From an uncultured Lachnospiraceae bacterium (GTDB lineage: Bacteria; Bacillota_A; Clostridia; Lachnospirales; Lachnospiraceae), in NCBI GenBank assembly GCA_946410365.1, contig CAMKAA010000074.1, positions 1 to 5,929 of the forward strand: a DNA stretch of 5,929 nt. Direction: 5' to 3'. Of this stretch, positions 1-4,599 are shown piece by piece. Within the stretch, counting starts at the first letter, position 1, and each line of letters begins with the position of its first letter. The position numbers and the translations under genes were made by a program. The notes under the pieces are model-generated. The model worked only from the letters and a program-made list of their open reading frames with translations, had not been told where the DNA came from and made no database searches.

Positions 1-1
1 T

Positions 2-37
2 GCAAACCAGGCTTGTGAGAACAAGGAAGGCAAGTAA
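2..37 (+). CDS. scfA: SCIFF ranthipeptide precursor, C-terminal end only (partial)
   Basis: Only the last 11 codons and the TAA stop (35-37) are inside the window; they read ANQACENKEGK. This matches the C-terminal style of SCIFF peptides (six cysteines in forty-five residues), which end in a 'NQxCE' element carrying the sixth cysteine. SCIFF precursors are about 45 residues long and are the substrate of the radical SAM maturase encoded directly downstream, which links cysteine sulfurs to carbons of other residues (ranthipeptide thioethers). The frame was chosen because the two other frames do not give this tail and because scfB follows on the same strand. The five upstream cysteines and the start lie left of the window, so the identification rests on this short tail plus the diagnostic neighbour. 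Confidence 0.85.
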   Translation, partial: ANQACENKEGK

Positions 38-71
38 TCTACACGAAACTTACGGAAACATCCGCGGGGTA

Positions 72-97
72 GGCCGGAGTGCGTGAGCACTCCGGCC
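72..97 (+). other. GC-rich hairpin between scfA and scfB (mRNA processing or partial-termination element)
   Basis: Positions 72-82 (GGCCGGAGTGC) pair perfectly with 87-97 (GCACTCCGGCC) around a GTGA tetraloop, an 11-bp stem without mismatch. It begins 34 nt after the scfA stop and ends 61 nt before the scfB start. The sequence after the stem (ATTGTTGTG) has several T but no real T-run, so a full intrinsic terminator is unlikely. More plausible inferred roles are protection of the scfA 3' end against exonucleases, or partial read-through, so that much precursor and little enzyme is made. The 3' arm CCGGCC (92-97) could alternatively pair with GGCCGG at 110-115, which would allow two exclusive folds. 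Confidence 0.7.
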
Positions 98-144
98 ATT
101 GTTGTGCGCGGCCGGTCTGTCTGACAGCATACAAAACCACAAGA

Positions 145-150
145 AAAGGA
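145..150 (+). promoter_or_regulatory. Ribosome binding site deciding the scfB start
   Basis: AAAGGA lies 8 nt before the ATG at 159. An ATG at 151 directly after the site would give only a three-codon frame (MIR, stop), while 159 opens the long frame whose N terminus fits the maturase family. No comparable site precedes the in-frame TTG at 99, which is next to the hairpin stem. Confidence 0.75.
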
Positions 151-158
151 ATGATCAG

Positions 159-1550
159 ATGATCCATCAATATAAACTCAACGGATACAATATAGTATTG
201 GACGTGTACAGCGGCAGTGTCCATATAACCGACGACGCGGCCTATGACGCGATCAGATACCTGGAGGAGGGAAAGTCACGGGAACAGGCAGAGGCCCTTT
301 TGTGGGAACAGTATTCTGACCGCGGCATTACTAAGGAGGATATCGGGGATATTTTCTCCGATATAGAGGAACTGCGGGAAAACGGCAAGCTCTTTACCGA
401 AGATATTTACAAGGACCATAACTATGATATGAAGCAGAGGAATACAGTCATAAAAGCTCTCTGTCTTCTTGTGGCCCATACCTGCAATCTCAATTGCGAG
501 TACTGCTTCGCGTCTCAGGGCAAATTCCAGGGTTCATCCGGTCTTATGAGCTTTGAGACCGGCAAAAGAGCGCTGGATTTTCTGGTGGAGAACTCGGGTT
601 TTAGAAAGAATCTGGAAGTGGACTTTTTTGGCGGAGAGCCGCTGATGAATTTCGAAGTCTGCAAACAGCTGGTCGCTTATGCCAGAAGCATAGAGAAAGA
701 GAAGAAAAAGAACTTTCGCTTTACGCTGACTACGAACGGAGTAGGCATCACCGATGAAGTGATCGAGTGGGCCAATAAGGAGTGCCACAACGTGGTCCTG
801 AGCCTCGACGGAAGAAAAGAGGTAAACGACAGGTTCAGAGTCGACTATAAAGGAAATGGAAGCTATGACCGCATAGTCCCGCTGTTTAAGAAATTTGCGG
901 ATTCCAGAGGACAGAAGGGCTATTATATGCGCGGCACATACACGCATTTCAATACCGACTTTACCAATGACATCTTTCACATGGCAGATGACCTTGGATT
1001 TACGGAACTGTCCATGGAACCTGTTGTCACGTCTCCCGACAGCCCCAGTGCTCTGACGAAAGAGGACCTTCCTGTCCTCTTTGAGCAGTACGAGATCCTG
1101 GCCAAAGATATGCTTCGCAGAGAGCGTGAAGGAAAGCCGATCACATTCTATCATTATATGATCGACCTCGAACACGGTCCCTGTATTTACAAGAGGATAT
1201 CAGGCTGCGGCTCGGGTACAGAGTATATGGCTGTCACCGCTTGGGGTGACCTGTATCCCTGCCATCAGTTTGTGGGAGATCCCGATTACAAGCTTGGAGA
1301 TATCTGGACCGGTGTCACCAACCATGAGAAGCAGGATGAGTTCAAGTACTGCAATGTTTATTCCCACGACGAGTGCCGGAACTGCTGGGCGAAACTCTAT
1401 TGTTCCGGCGGATGCGCGGCGAACGCATATCACACCACAGGCCGGATCAGCGGCGTATATGAGTATGGCTGCGAACTCTTTAAGAAGAGGATCGAATGCG
1501 CGCTGATGCTCAAGGCTGCGACCGCGATGGAAAAGGGAGAAGAGTGCTGA
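159..1550 (+). CDS. scfB: SCIFF maturase: radical SAM/SPASM thioether-forming peptide maturase
   Basis: A 463-residue cytoplasmic enzyme of the ScfB/CteB family, which uses S-adenosylmethionine to form thioether bridges in the SCIFF peptide. Residues 1 to about 95 form the N-terminal leader-binding (RRE-like) region. The radical SAM cluster motif CxxxCxxC is C109, C113 and C116 (TCNLNCEYC), followed by FFGGEP at 156-161 and TTNG at 191-194. The C-terminal SPASM region shows the classic spacing: C350, then GDLYPC ending at C368, then C406xxC409x5C415x3C419, then C438, ligands for two auxiliary [4Fe-4S] clusters. C342 and C398 are extra. The length matches the family. The ATG at 159 is preferred over the TTG at 99 because AAAGGA (145-150) sits 8 nt before it and because the added 20 residues would be translated hairpin-spacer sequence. 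The partial scfA just upstream supports the assignment. The TGA stop is at 1548-1550. No clear terminator follows, and the gene ends 48 nt from the convergent regulator. Confidence 0.96.
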   Translation: MIHQYKLNGYNIVLDVYSGSVHITDDAAYDAIRYLEEGKSREQAEALLWEQYSDRGITKEDIGDIFSDIEELRENGKLFTEDIYKDHNYDMKQRNTVIKALCLLVAHTCNLNCEYCFASQGKFQGSSGLMSFETGKRALDFLVENSGFRKNLEVDFFGGEPLMNFEVCKQLVAYARSIEKEKKKNFRFTLTTNGVGITDEVIEWANKECHNVVLSLDGRKEVNDRFRVDYKGNGSYDRIVPLFKKFADSRGQKGYYMRGTYTHFNTDFTNDIFHMADDLGFTELSMEPVVTSPDSPSALTKEDLPVLFEQYEILAKDMLRREREGKPITFYHYMIDLEHGPCIYKRISGCGSGTEYMAVTAWGDLYPCHQFVGDPDYKLGDIWTGVTNHEKQDEFKYCNVYSHDECRNCWAKLYCSGGCAANAYHTTGRISGVYEYGCELFKKRIECALMLKAATAMEKGEEC

Positions 1551-1598
1551 TTTGCTGACCGCAATGCCGGAAACGCAGGGTACCTCTCACGAACCGGA

Positions 1599-1829
1599 TC
1601 AAAGATGGGGAAACTCCTTGCGAAGATTGCTGATGCCGGTAATATAGTTGAGATCGACGTCGTAGTATCTGGCCAGCCTGATCAGAATGTCGAGAGGGAC
1701 TTTCGCGCTTCCCGTCTCATAGTCGCTGTAAGTCCTGGGAGGGATTTGGATCGCAACTGCAACATCTTTTTGAGAAAGATGATTCTGGTATCGGAGTTTC
1801 TTGATTCTGGATTTACATGTGACACGCAT
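1599..1829 (-). CDS. Small XRE-family helix-turn-helix transcriptional regulator
   Basis: A 76-residue DNA-binding protein that consists almost only of one Cro/C1-type HTH domain (about residues 7-67). The SQKDVAVAIQI stretch (19-29) is the second helix, PRTYSDYETG (31-40) contains the recognition helix and the conserved YExG turn, and the tail VPLDILIRLARYYDVDLNYITGIS is typical of this family in Clostridia. There is no sensor, peptidase or oligomerisation domain, so it probably binds as a homodimer. The start is supported by AAAGGA on the minus strand (complement of 1838-1843) 8 nt before the ATG. It is convergent with scfB and divergent from ylmH. The inverted repeats at 1884-1898 and 1919-1948 lie in its promoter and leader and may be its own operators (inference). 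The targets are unknown; a role in controlling the ranthipeptide genes is possible but unsupported. Confidence 0.9.
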   Translation of the reverse strand: MRVTCKSRIKKLRYQNHLSQKDVAVAIQIPPRTYSDYETGSAKVPLDILIRLARYYDVDLNYITGISNLRKEFPHL

Positions 1830-1883
1830 AGAAATGATCCTTTCGAAAAGGCATCCGGGGATGCTCTCAGACTTAAGAAGTGA

Positions 1884-1898
1884 TGTGGCTTAGCCACA
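1884..1898. promoter_or_regulatory. Perfect 15-bp palindrome, candidate operator
   Basis: TGTGGCT-T-AGCCACA has two perfect 7-bp arms around a single central base. It sits immediately downstream of the predicted start of the XRE transcript and upstream of the TATAAT at 1911-1916 facing ylmH, so a dimeric repressor here could block both directions. The size and spacing fit a site for a small XRE dimer. It is too tight to fold as a stable RNA hairpin, which favours a DNA site. The binding protein is inferred, not shown. Confidence 0.5.
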
Positions 1899-1902
1899 AA
1901 AG

Positions 1903-1917
1903 AATTATAGTATAATT
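1903..1917. promoter_or_regulatory. Symmetric -10 element (AATTATA-G-TATAATT), possible bidirectional promoter core
   Basis: A perfect 15-bp palindrome contains TATAAT reading rightward (1911-1916) and TATAAT/TATACT reading leftward. Leftward it is paired with a good -35. Rightward, toward ylmH, I find no good -35 at 16-18 nt upstream, because that space is occupied by the TGTGGCT palindrome. It may therefore be the -10 of a weak or regulated ylmH promoter that overlaps the regulator's own promoter. Confidence 0.45.
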
Positions 1918-1937
1918 GCAGACAAATATGTTGTAAA
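1909..1937 (-). promoter_or_regulatory. Sigma-A-type promoter of the XRE regulator gene
   Basis: On the minus strand a -35 hexamer TTTACA (complement of 1932-1937) is followed by exactly 17 nt and a -10 hexamer TATACT (complement of 1909-1914). Each differs from consensus at one base. The predicted transcription start near 1902 would give a leader of about 70 nt before the ATG at 1829, carrying the palindrome at 1884-1898 just after the start. This is the best-scoring promoter I can see by eye in the window. Confidence 0.7.
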
Positions 1938-1948
1938 AAGATTGTCTG
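1919..1948. repeat. Interrupted inverted repeat spanning the XRE-gene -35 region
   Basis: CAGACAA (1919-1925) and TTGTCTG (1942-1948) are perfect 7-bp reverse complements separated by 16 nt. The minus-strand -35 hexamer (1932-1937) lies inside the interval. Arm centres are 23 bp apart, about two helical turns, which suits a dimeric DNA-binding protein. In a rightward transcript the same arms could form a hairpin with a 16-nt loop in the ylmH leader. The function is inferred. Confidence 0.4.
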
Positions 1949-1994
1949 AAGAGAAGGTTGGTCGAGTTTTGGGCCAATATAGGGATGAACAGTA

Positions 1995-2792
1995 ATGGAT
2001 GAGAGAGAAGTGCTGCGGGGCAGGATCCGCGATCTCTGGAACAGGACACGGGAGGGAGAGTATCTCAATCACACGGGCTTTCTTCCGCTTGATCTGCAGT
2101 CCTATGCGCGCCGATTGATCCGCGAAGACAAAATACCGGAGAGATCAGGATCCGGTCCTTACTGTATGTTCAGCGGCGGATTCGAGGAGGCGGACAGGAA
2201 GATGCTCCTTTTTGTCCCTTCGTACATGACTGAAGAAGAAGTAGAGTCTGAACTGGCGAAGGGAGAGGGCGCCTTTACCTGTGTAAAGATCGCAGCTGTC
2301 AAATCCGGCTTTTCCACCCCTCCTGACCACAGAGACTATCTTGGGAGCCTGATGAACCTGGGGATCACCCGGGAGCAGATTGGCGACATCATCTGCAGGG
2401 GAGACGAAGCTTTTGTATTTGCGGTGAAGGAGACGGCTCCGTTTATCTGCGGAGAACTGACCAGAGTCAGACATACTACTGTGACGGCGGAGATAAAAGC
2501 ACCTTCGGAGTGTCCGTGCGAGGTTCAGACGAGCAGGGAGAGCGGAAGTGTTTCCTCCGAGAGAGTGGACTGCCTCGCCGCGCATGTGTTCCACCTCTCC
2601 AGGTCCCAGGCTTCGCGCCTGATCGAGCAGGAGAAGGTATTTGCTGACGGCCGTATCATCACGTCAGCATCCTACACACCTTCACCCGGAGAGAGGATCT
2701 CCGTGAGAGGGTACGGGAAATTCCGATATCTTGGTACGGACGGAAAGACCCGCAAGGGAAGGCTCATCGCGAGGTACGAGAGGTACATCTGA
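1995..2792 (+). CDS. ylmH: YlmH-type RNA-binding protein with C-terminal S4 domain
   Basis: A 265-residue cytoplasmic protein of the YlmH family, close to the usual length of about 255-260. The N-terminal YlmH-specific domain covers about residues 1-165 and includes the family signature around 111-131 (DHRDYLGSLMNLGITREQIGD), which precedes a GD-containing strand. A less conserved Cys-containing connector (170-188) leads to an S4 RNA-binding domain at about 189-247, with SRSQASRLIEQEKVFADGR as its core helix pair and basic residues to the end. S4 proteins of this group bind ribosomal RNA. In Bacillus, YlmH has been linked to rescue of stalled 50S-peptidyl-tRNA complexes alongside the RqcP/RqcH pathway. 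The start at 1995 has AGGG (1981-1984) 10 nt upstream. It is divergent from the XRE gene and not next to the sepF/divIVA genes that often flank ylmH. A clear terminator is absent before the next gene. Confidence 0.92.
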   Translation: MDEREVLRGRIRDLWNRTREGEYLNHTGFLPLDLQSYARRLIREDKIPERSGSGPYCMFSGGFEEADRKMLLFVPSYMTEEEVESELAKGEGAFTCVKIAAVKSGFSTPPDHRDYLGSLMNLGITREQIGDIICRGDEAFVFAVKETAPFICGELTRVRHTTVTAEIKAPSECPCEVQTSRESGSVSSERVDCLAAHVFHLSRSQASRLIEQEKVFADGRIITSASYTPSPGERISVRGYGKFRYLGTDGKTRKGRLIARYERYI

Positions 2793-2905
2793 ATAGACAG
2801 AAGGGGAAAAATCAGCTAGAATAGATGAGACGGCAGCATTACTGCGGCCGGCCTCATGCATCAATTTCAACTGTTTCATAATGCGTATAATAGGAGCGTA
2901 AGGTT

Positions 2906-4132
2906 ATGAATTTGGAAGAAGCCAGACAGAAACTGGAAAAATACGGACAGCTTCATGTTCTTGATTATTACGGGGAACTAACGGACGAACAGAAGGAATC
3001 TCTTCTTGCGCAGATCGATGAGACTGATTTCTCAGTGATCCGCTATGCGGAGAATCCTCATGGAAATCAGGTGAGGGGAAAGATCACGCCTCTGGGAGCG
3101 ATGGAGATCCCGGAGATTGAAAAAAACAGAGAGCGCTTTACCGAGACCGGCCTGAAGGCACTGCGTGAACAGAAGATCGGCGCGGTGCTGCTTGCAGGCG
3201 GCATGGGCACAAGGCTCGGATCCGATGATCCCAAATGCATGTATAATATCGGCATCACGAAGCCGGTATACATTATGCAGCGCCTGATCGAGAACCTTAT
3301 GGACGTAGTGAAGGAAGCCGGAGTACCGGTGCCGCTGTTTATCATGACCAGCGACAAGAACCATGACAAGACCGTGGGCTTCATGGAGGAGATGGACTAT
3401 TTTGGCTATGACAAAGATATGGTCCGTTTCTTCAAACAGGATATGGCTCCTGCTGTCGATTACAATGGCAAGGTCTATATGGAGACCAAATACAGGATCG
3501 CCACTTCACCCAACGGAAACGGCGGATGGTTCCTGTCCATGATGAAATCCGGCGCTCTTGACAGAGCCAAGGAACTGGGCGTAGAGTGGCTCAATATTTT
3601 CGCTGTGGACAACGTCCTGCAGAGAATCTCGGATCCCTGCTTCGTCGGGGCTACGCTGGAGAGCGGATGCGCGACCGGCGCTAAGGTCGTTCGCAAGGTC
3701 ACACCGGACGAAAAGGTCGGAGCTCTGTGCCTTGAGGACGGAAAGCCTTCCATCGTCGAGTACTACGATATGACTCCGGAACTGCTCGAAGCTAAGGACG
3801 AGAAGGGGCAGCCCGCGTACAATTTCGGCGTCATCCTCAACTATCTGTTCAGAGAGAAGGATCTCGAGCGAATCGTCAACGACGTCCTTCCGGTTCATGT
3901 AGTAGAGAAGAAGATCCCTTATATGGACAAGGACGGCAGCGAAGTTAAGCCCGAGGAACCCAACGGATACAAATTTGAACAGCTCGCAGTGGACCTTGTC
4001 AGGGAACTTGACACCTGTCTTCCTTATGAGGTTCTCCGCGAGAAGGAATTCGCGCCGATCAAGAATAAGACTGGTATAGATTCTGTTGAATCCGCAAGAG
4101 CACTCTGCCTGGCAGACGGAATCGAACTGTAA
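2906..4132 (+). CDS. UDP-sugar pyrophosphorylase, UAP1/AGX-like (UDPGP type 1 family)
   Basis: A 408-residue cytoplasmic nucleotidyltransferase that couples UTP with a sugar 1-phosphate to give a UDP-sugar and pyrophosphate. The nucleotide-binding signature LAGGMGTRLGSDDPK spans 96-110, with the likely catalytic Lys at 110, followed by MYNIGI. Further landmarks match eukaryotic UDP-N-acetylhexosamine pyrophosphorylases: MTSD (147-150), FFKQDMAPA (175-183), SPNGNGG (201-207) for uridine/sugar contacts, VDN (234-236) for metal binding, GAKVV (258-262), NFG (306-308), KKIPYMD (335-341), NGYKFE (353-358) and YEVLREKEFAPIKN (374-387). The likely product is UDP-GlcNAc or UDP-GalNAc, but many bacterial members are labelled UTP-glucose-1-phosphate uridylyltransferase, and substrate cannot be fixed from sequence alone. 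Eukaryotic enzymes are about 100 residues longer. AGGAG (2892-2896) is 9 nt before the ATG. The next gene starts 16 nt after the stop, suggesting an operon. Confidence 0.92.
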   Translation: MNLEEARQKLEKYGQLHVLDYYGELTDEQKESLLAQIDETDFSVIRYAENPHGNQVRGKITPLGAMEIPEIEKNRERFTETGLKALREQKIGAVLLAGGMGTRLGSDDPKCMYNIGITKPVYIMQRLIENLMDVVKEAGVPVPLFIMTSDKNHDKTVGFMEEMDYFGYDKDMVRFFKQDMAPAVDYNGKVYMETKYRIATSPNGNGGWFLSMMKSGALDRAKELGVEWLNIFAVDNVLQRISDPCFVGATLESGCATGAKVVRKVTPDEKVGALCLEDGKPSIVEYYDMTPELLEAKDEKGQPAYNFGVILNYLFREKDLERIVNDVLPVHVVEKKIPYMDKDGSEVKPEEPNGYKFEQLAVDLVRELDTCLPYEVLREKEFAPIKNKTGIDSVESARALCLADGIEL

Positions 4133-4148
4133 CCGCTAAAGGAGATAT

Positions 4149-4424
4149 ATGTTCAGACTCTGGGTCAAAGTATGGAAAGATAATCATCTGATTCACGATA
4201 CGGTAGTAGAGAACGACCGGCGCGACACGAGAACACACAAGGTCCTGCAGGGGCTTGAAGAAGGATGCCGGAGATTTGACCTGGCTGTACCGATCTGGCT
4301 GGATTCATCGATCCGCGATTTTAAGAGACATGCCAGATGCAGATTTACACAGGACTCCTTTATCGAGCAGATCGACTTTGATTATCTTGAGATCTGGGTA
4401 ATAGAGGAAGATATGTACTATTGA
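4149..4424 (+). CDS. Conserved hypothetical protein of 91 residues
   Basis: A short soluble protein with no signal peptide, membrane segment or cysteine pair, and no domain I can name. It has a basic, aromatic N terminus (MFRLWVKVWKDNHLIHD), a helical middle (THKVLQGLEEGCRRFDLAVPIWLDSSIRDFKRHARCRF) and an acidic C terminus (FIEQIDFDYLEIWVIEEDMYY). From memory, close relatives occur widely in Lachnospiraceae and other Clostridia, with conserved WLDS, FKRH and IDFDYLEI elements, but without assigned function. AAAGGAG (4138-4144) lies 4 nt before the ATG, a strong but closely spaced ribosome binding site. The 16-nt gap after the pyrophosphorylase gene and the terminator 6 nt after its stop codon indicate that it is the last gene of that unit. 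The coupling to sugar-nucleotide metabolism is inferred from position only. Confidence 0.85.
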   Translation: MFRLWVKVWKDNHLIHDTVVENDRRDTRTHKVLQGLEEGCRRFDLAVPIWLDSSIRDFKRHARCRFTQDSFIEQIDFDYLEIWVIEEDMYY

Positions 4425-4430
4425 ACTGAT

Positions 4431-4485
4431 AAACCGGATGACCGCAGCTGCGGTTATCCGGTTTTCACTTTTTTTTCACTTTTTT
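4431..4485 (+). terminator. Strong rho-independent terminator
   Basis: AAACCGGAT (4431-4439) pairs with ATCCGGTTT (4456-4464). Inside, ACCGCAG (4441-4447) pairs with CTGCGGT (4448-4454), apart from the few bases needed for the loop, and a G-U pair joins the two blocks. The stem runs into TTTT, then CAC, an uninterrupted run of eight T (4469-4476), CAC, and six more T (4480-4485). It starts 6 nt after the stop codon of the 91-residue protein and separates this unit from htrA. The minus strand lacks a T-run, so it works in one direction. Confidence 0.93.
4462..4479 (+). repeat. TTTTCAC direct repeats in the terminator tail
   Basis: TTTTCAC occurs at 4462-4468 and again at 4473-4479, an 11-bp period close to one helical turn. 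They overlap the terminator's T-tract, so they could be by-products of it. They also resemble the TTTTCA-type octamer repeats I recall upstream of Bacillus subtilis htrA genes (CssR regulation), and here an htrA gene follows. Confidence 0.35.
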
Positions 4486-4496
4486 GCCCGCGAATC

Positions 4497-4516
4497 ATCA
4501 CAGTTTATCACAGTTT
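4497..4516 (+). promoter_or_regulatory. Tandem 10-bp direct repeat before htrA, candidate response-regulator site
   Basis: ATCACAGTTT occurs twice without a gap (4497-4506 and 4507-4516). Head-to-tail half-sites one helical turn apart are typical of OmpR-family response regulators. The second copy ends 16 nt before a TATACT hexamer (4533-4538), so the repeat covers the place of the -35 element, where no TTGACA-like hexamer is seen. This arrangement fits an activator-dependent promoter. The regulator is not in the window; a CssR-like envelope-stress regulator is the obvious guess. Confidence 0.5.
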
Positions 4517-4532
4517 CAACACAATTGATCCT

Positions 4533-4538
4533 TATACT
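4533..4538 (+). promoter_or_regulatory. Candidate -10 element (TATACT) of the htrA promoter
   Basis: TATACT is one base from the TATAAT consensus. The predicted start near 4545 leaves a leader of about 55 nt, with AAAGGCAGG (4581-4589) as ribosome binding site 10 nt before the ATG at 4600. No good -35 stands 16-18 nt upstream; the direct repeat occupies that position. TTGATC at 4525-4530 is too close to serve. Confidence 0.45.
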
Positions 4539-4599
4539 TGCACTATCGGAAAAAAGAATGATTCGTTCAGATCATATATGAAAGGCAGGTATTAATAAG

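Noticed and set aside
99..158. In-frame 20-residue N-terminal extension of scfB from a TTG at 99
   Set aside because: No ribosome binding site precedes it, it starts directly after the hairpin stem, and the ATG at 159 has a proper site and a family-like N terminus.
151..162. Three-codon frame (MIR, stop) overlapping the scfB start
   Set aside because: It arises from ATGATCAGATGA. Although it follows the ribosome binding site, the spacing is almost zero, so initiation there is implausible.
534..1175. Long minus-strand open frame (213 codons) inside scfB
   Set aside because: It lies fully opposite a certain gene, has no ribosome binding site or recognisable domain, and its composition is that of a codon-bias shadow.
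1985..2002. Small frame MNSNG starting at 1985 and overlapping the ylmH start
   Set aside because: Too close to the AGGG to be initiated well. The ATG at 1995 has better spacing and opens the conserved protein.
1682..2068. Minus-strand frame of 128 codons across the XRE gene and the divergent promoter
   Set aside because: It overlaps the well-supported XRE gene in another frame and the ylmH start, and has a low-quality basic composition without a domain.
2824..2859. Possible weak terminator after ylmH (GATGAG with CTCAT outer arms, GCAG-CATTA-CTGC inner stem)
   Set aside because: The outer stem is only five pairs, the inner four, and no T-run follows, so read-through into the pyrophosphorylase gene remains likely.
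2886..2891. Perfect TATAAT upstream of the pyrophosphorylase gene as a -10 box
   Set aside because: Initiation about 7 nt downstream would leave the AGGAG (2892-2896) outside the mRNA, and no good -35 stands at 17 nt. The match is probably chance, unless the transcript is leaderless.
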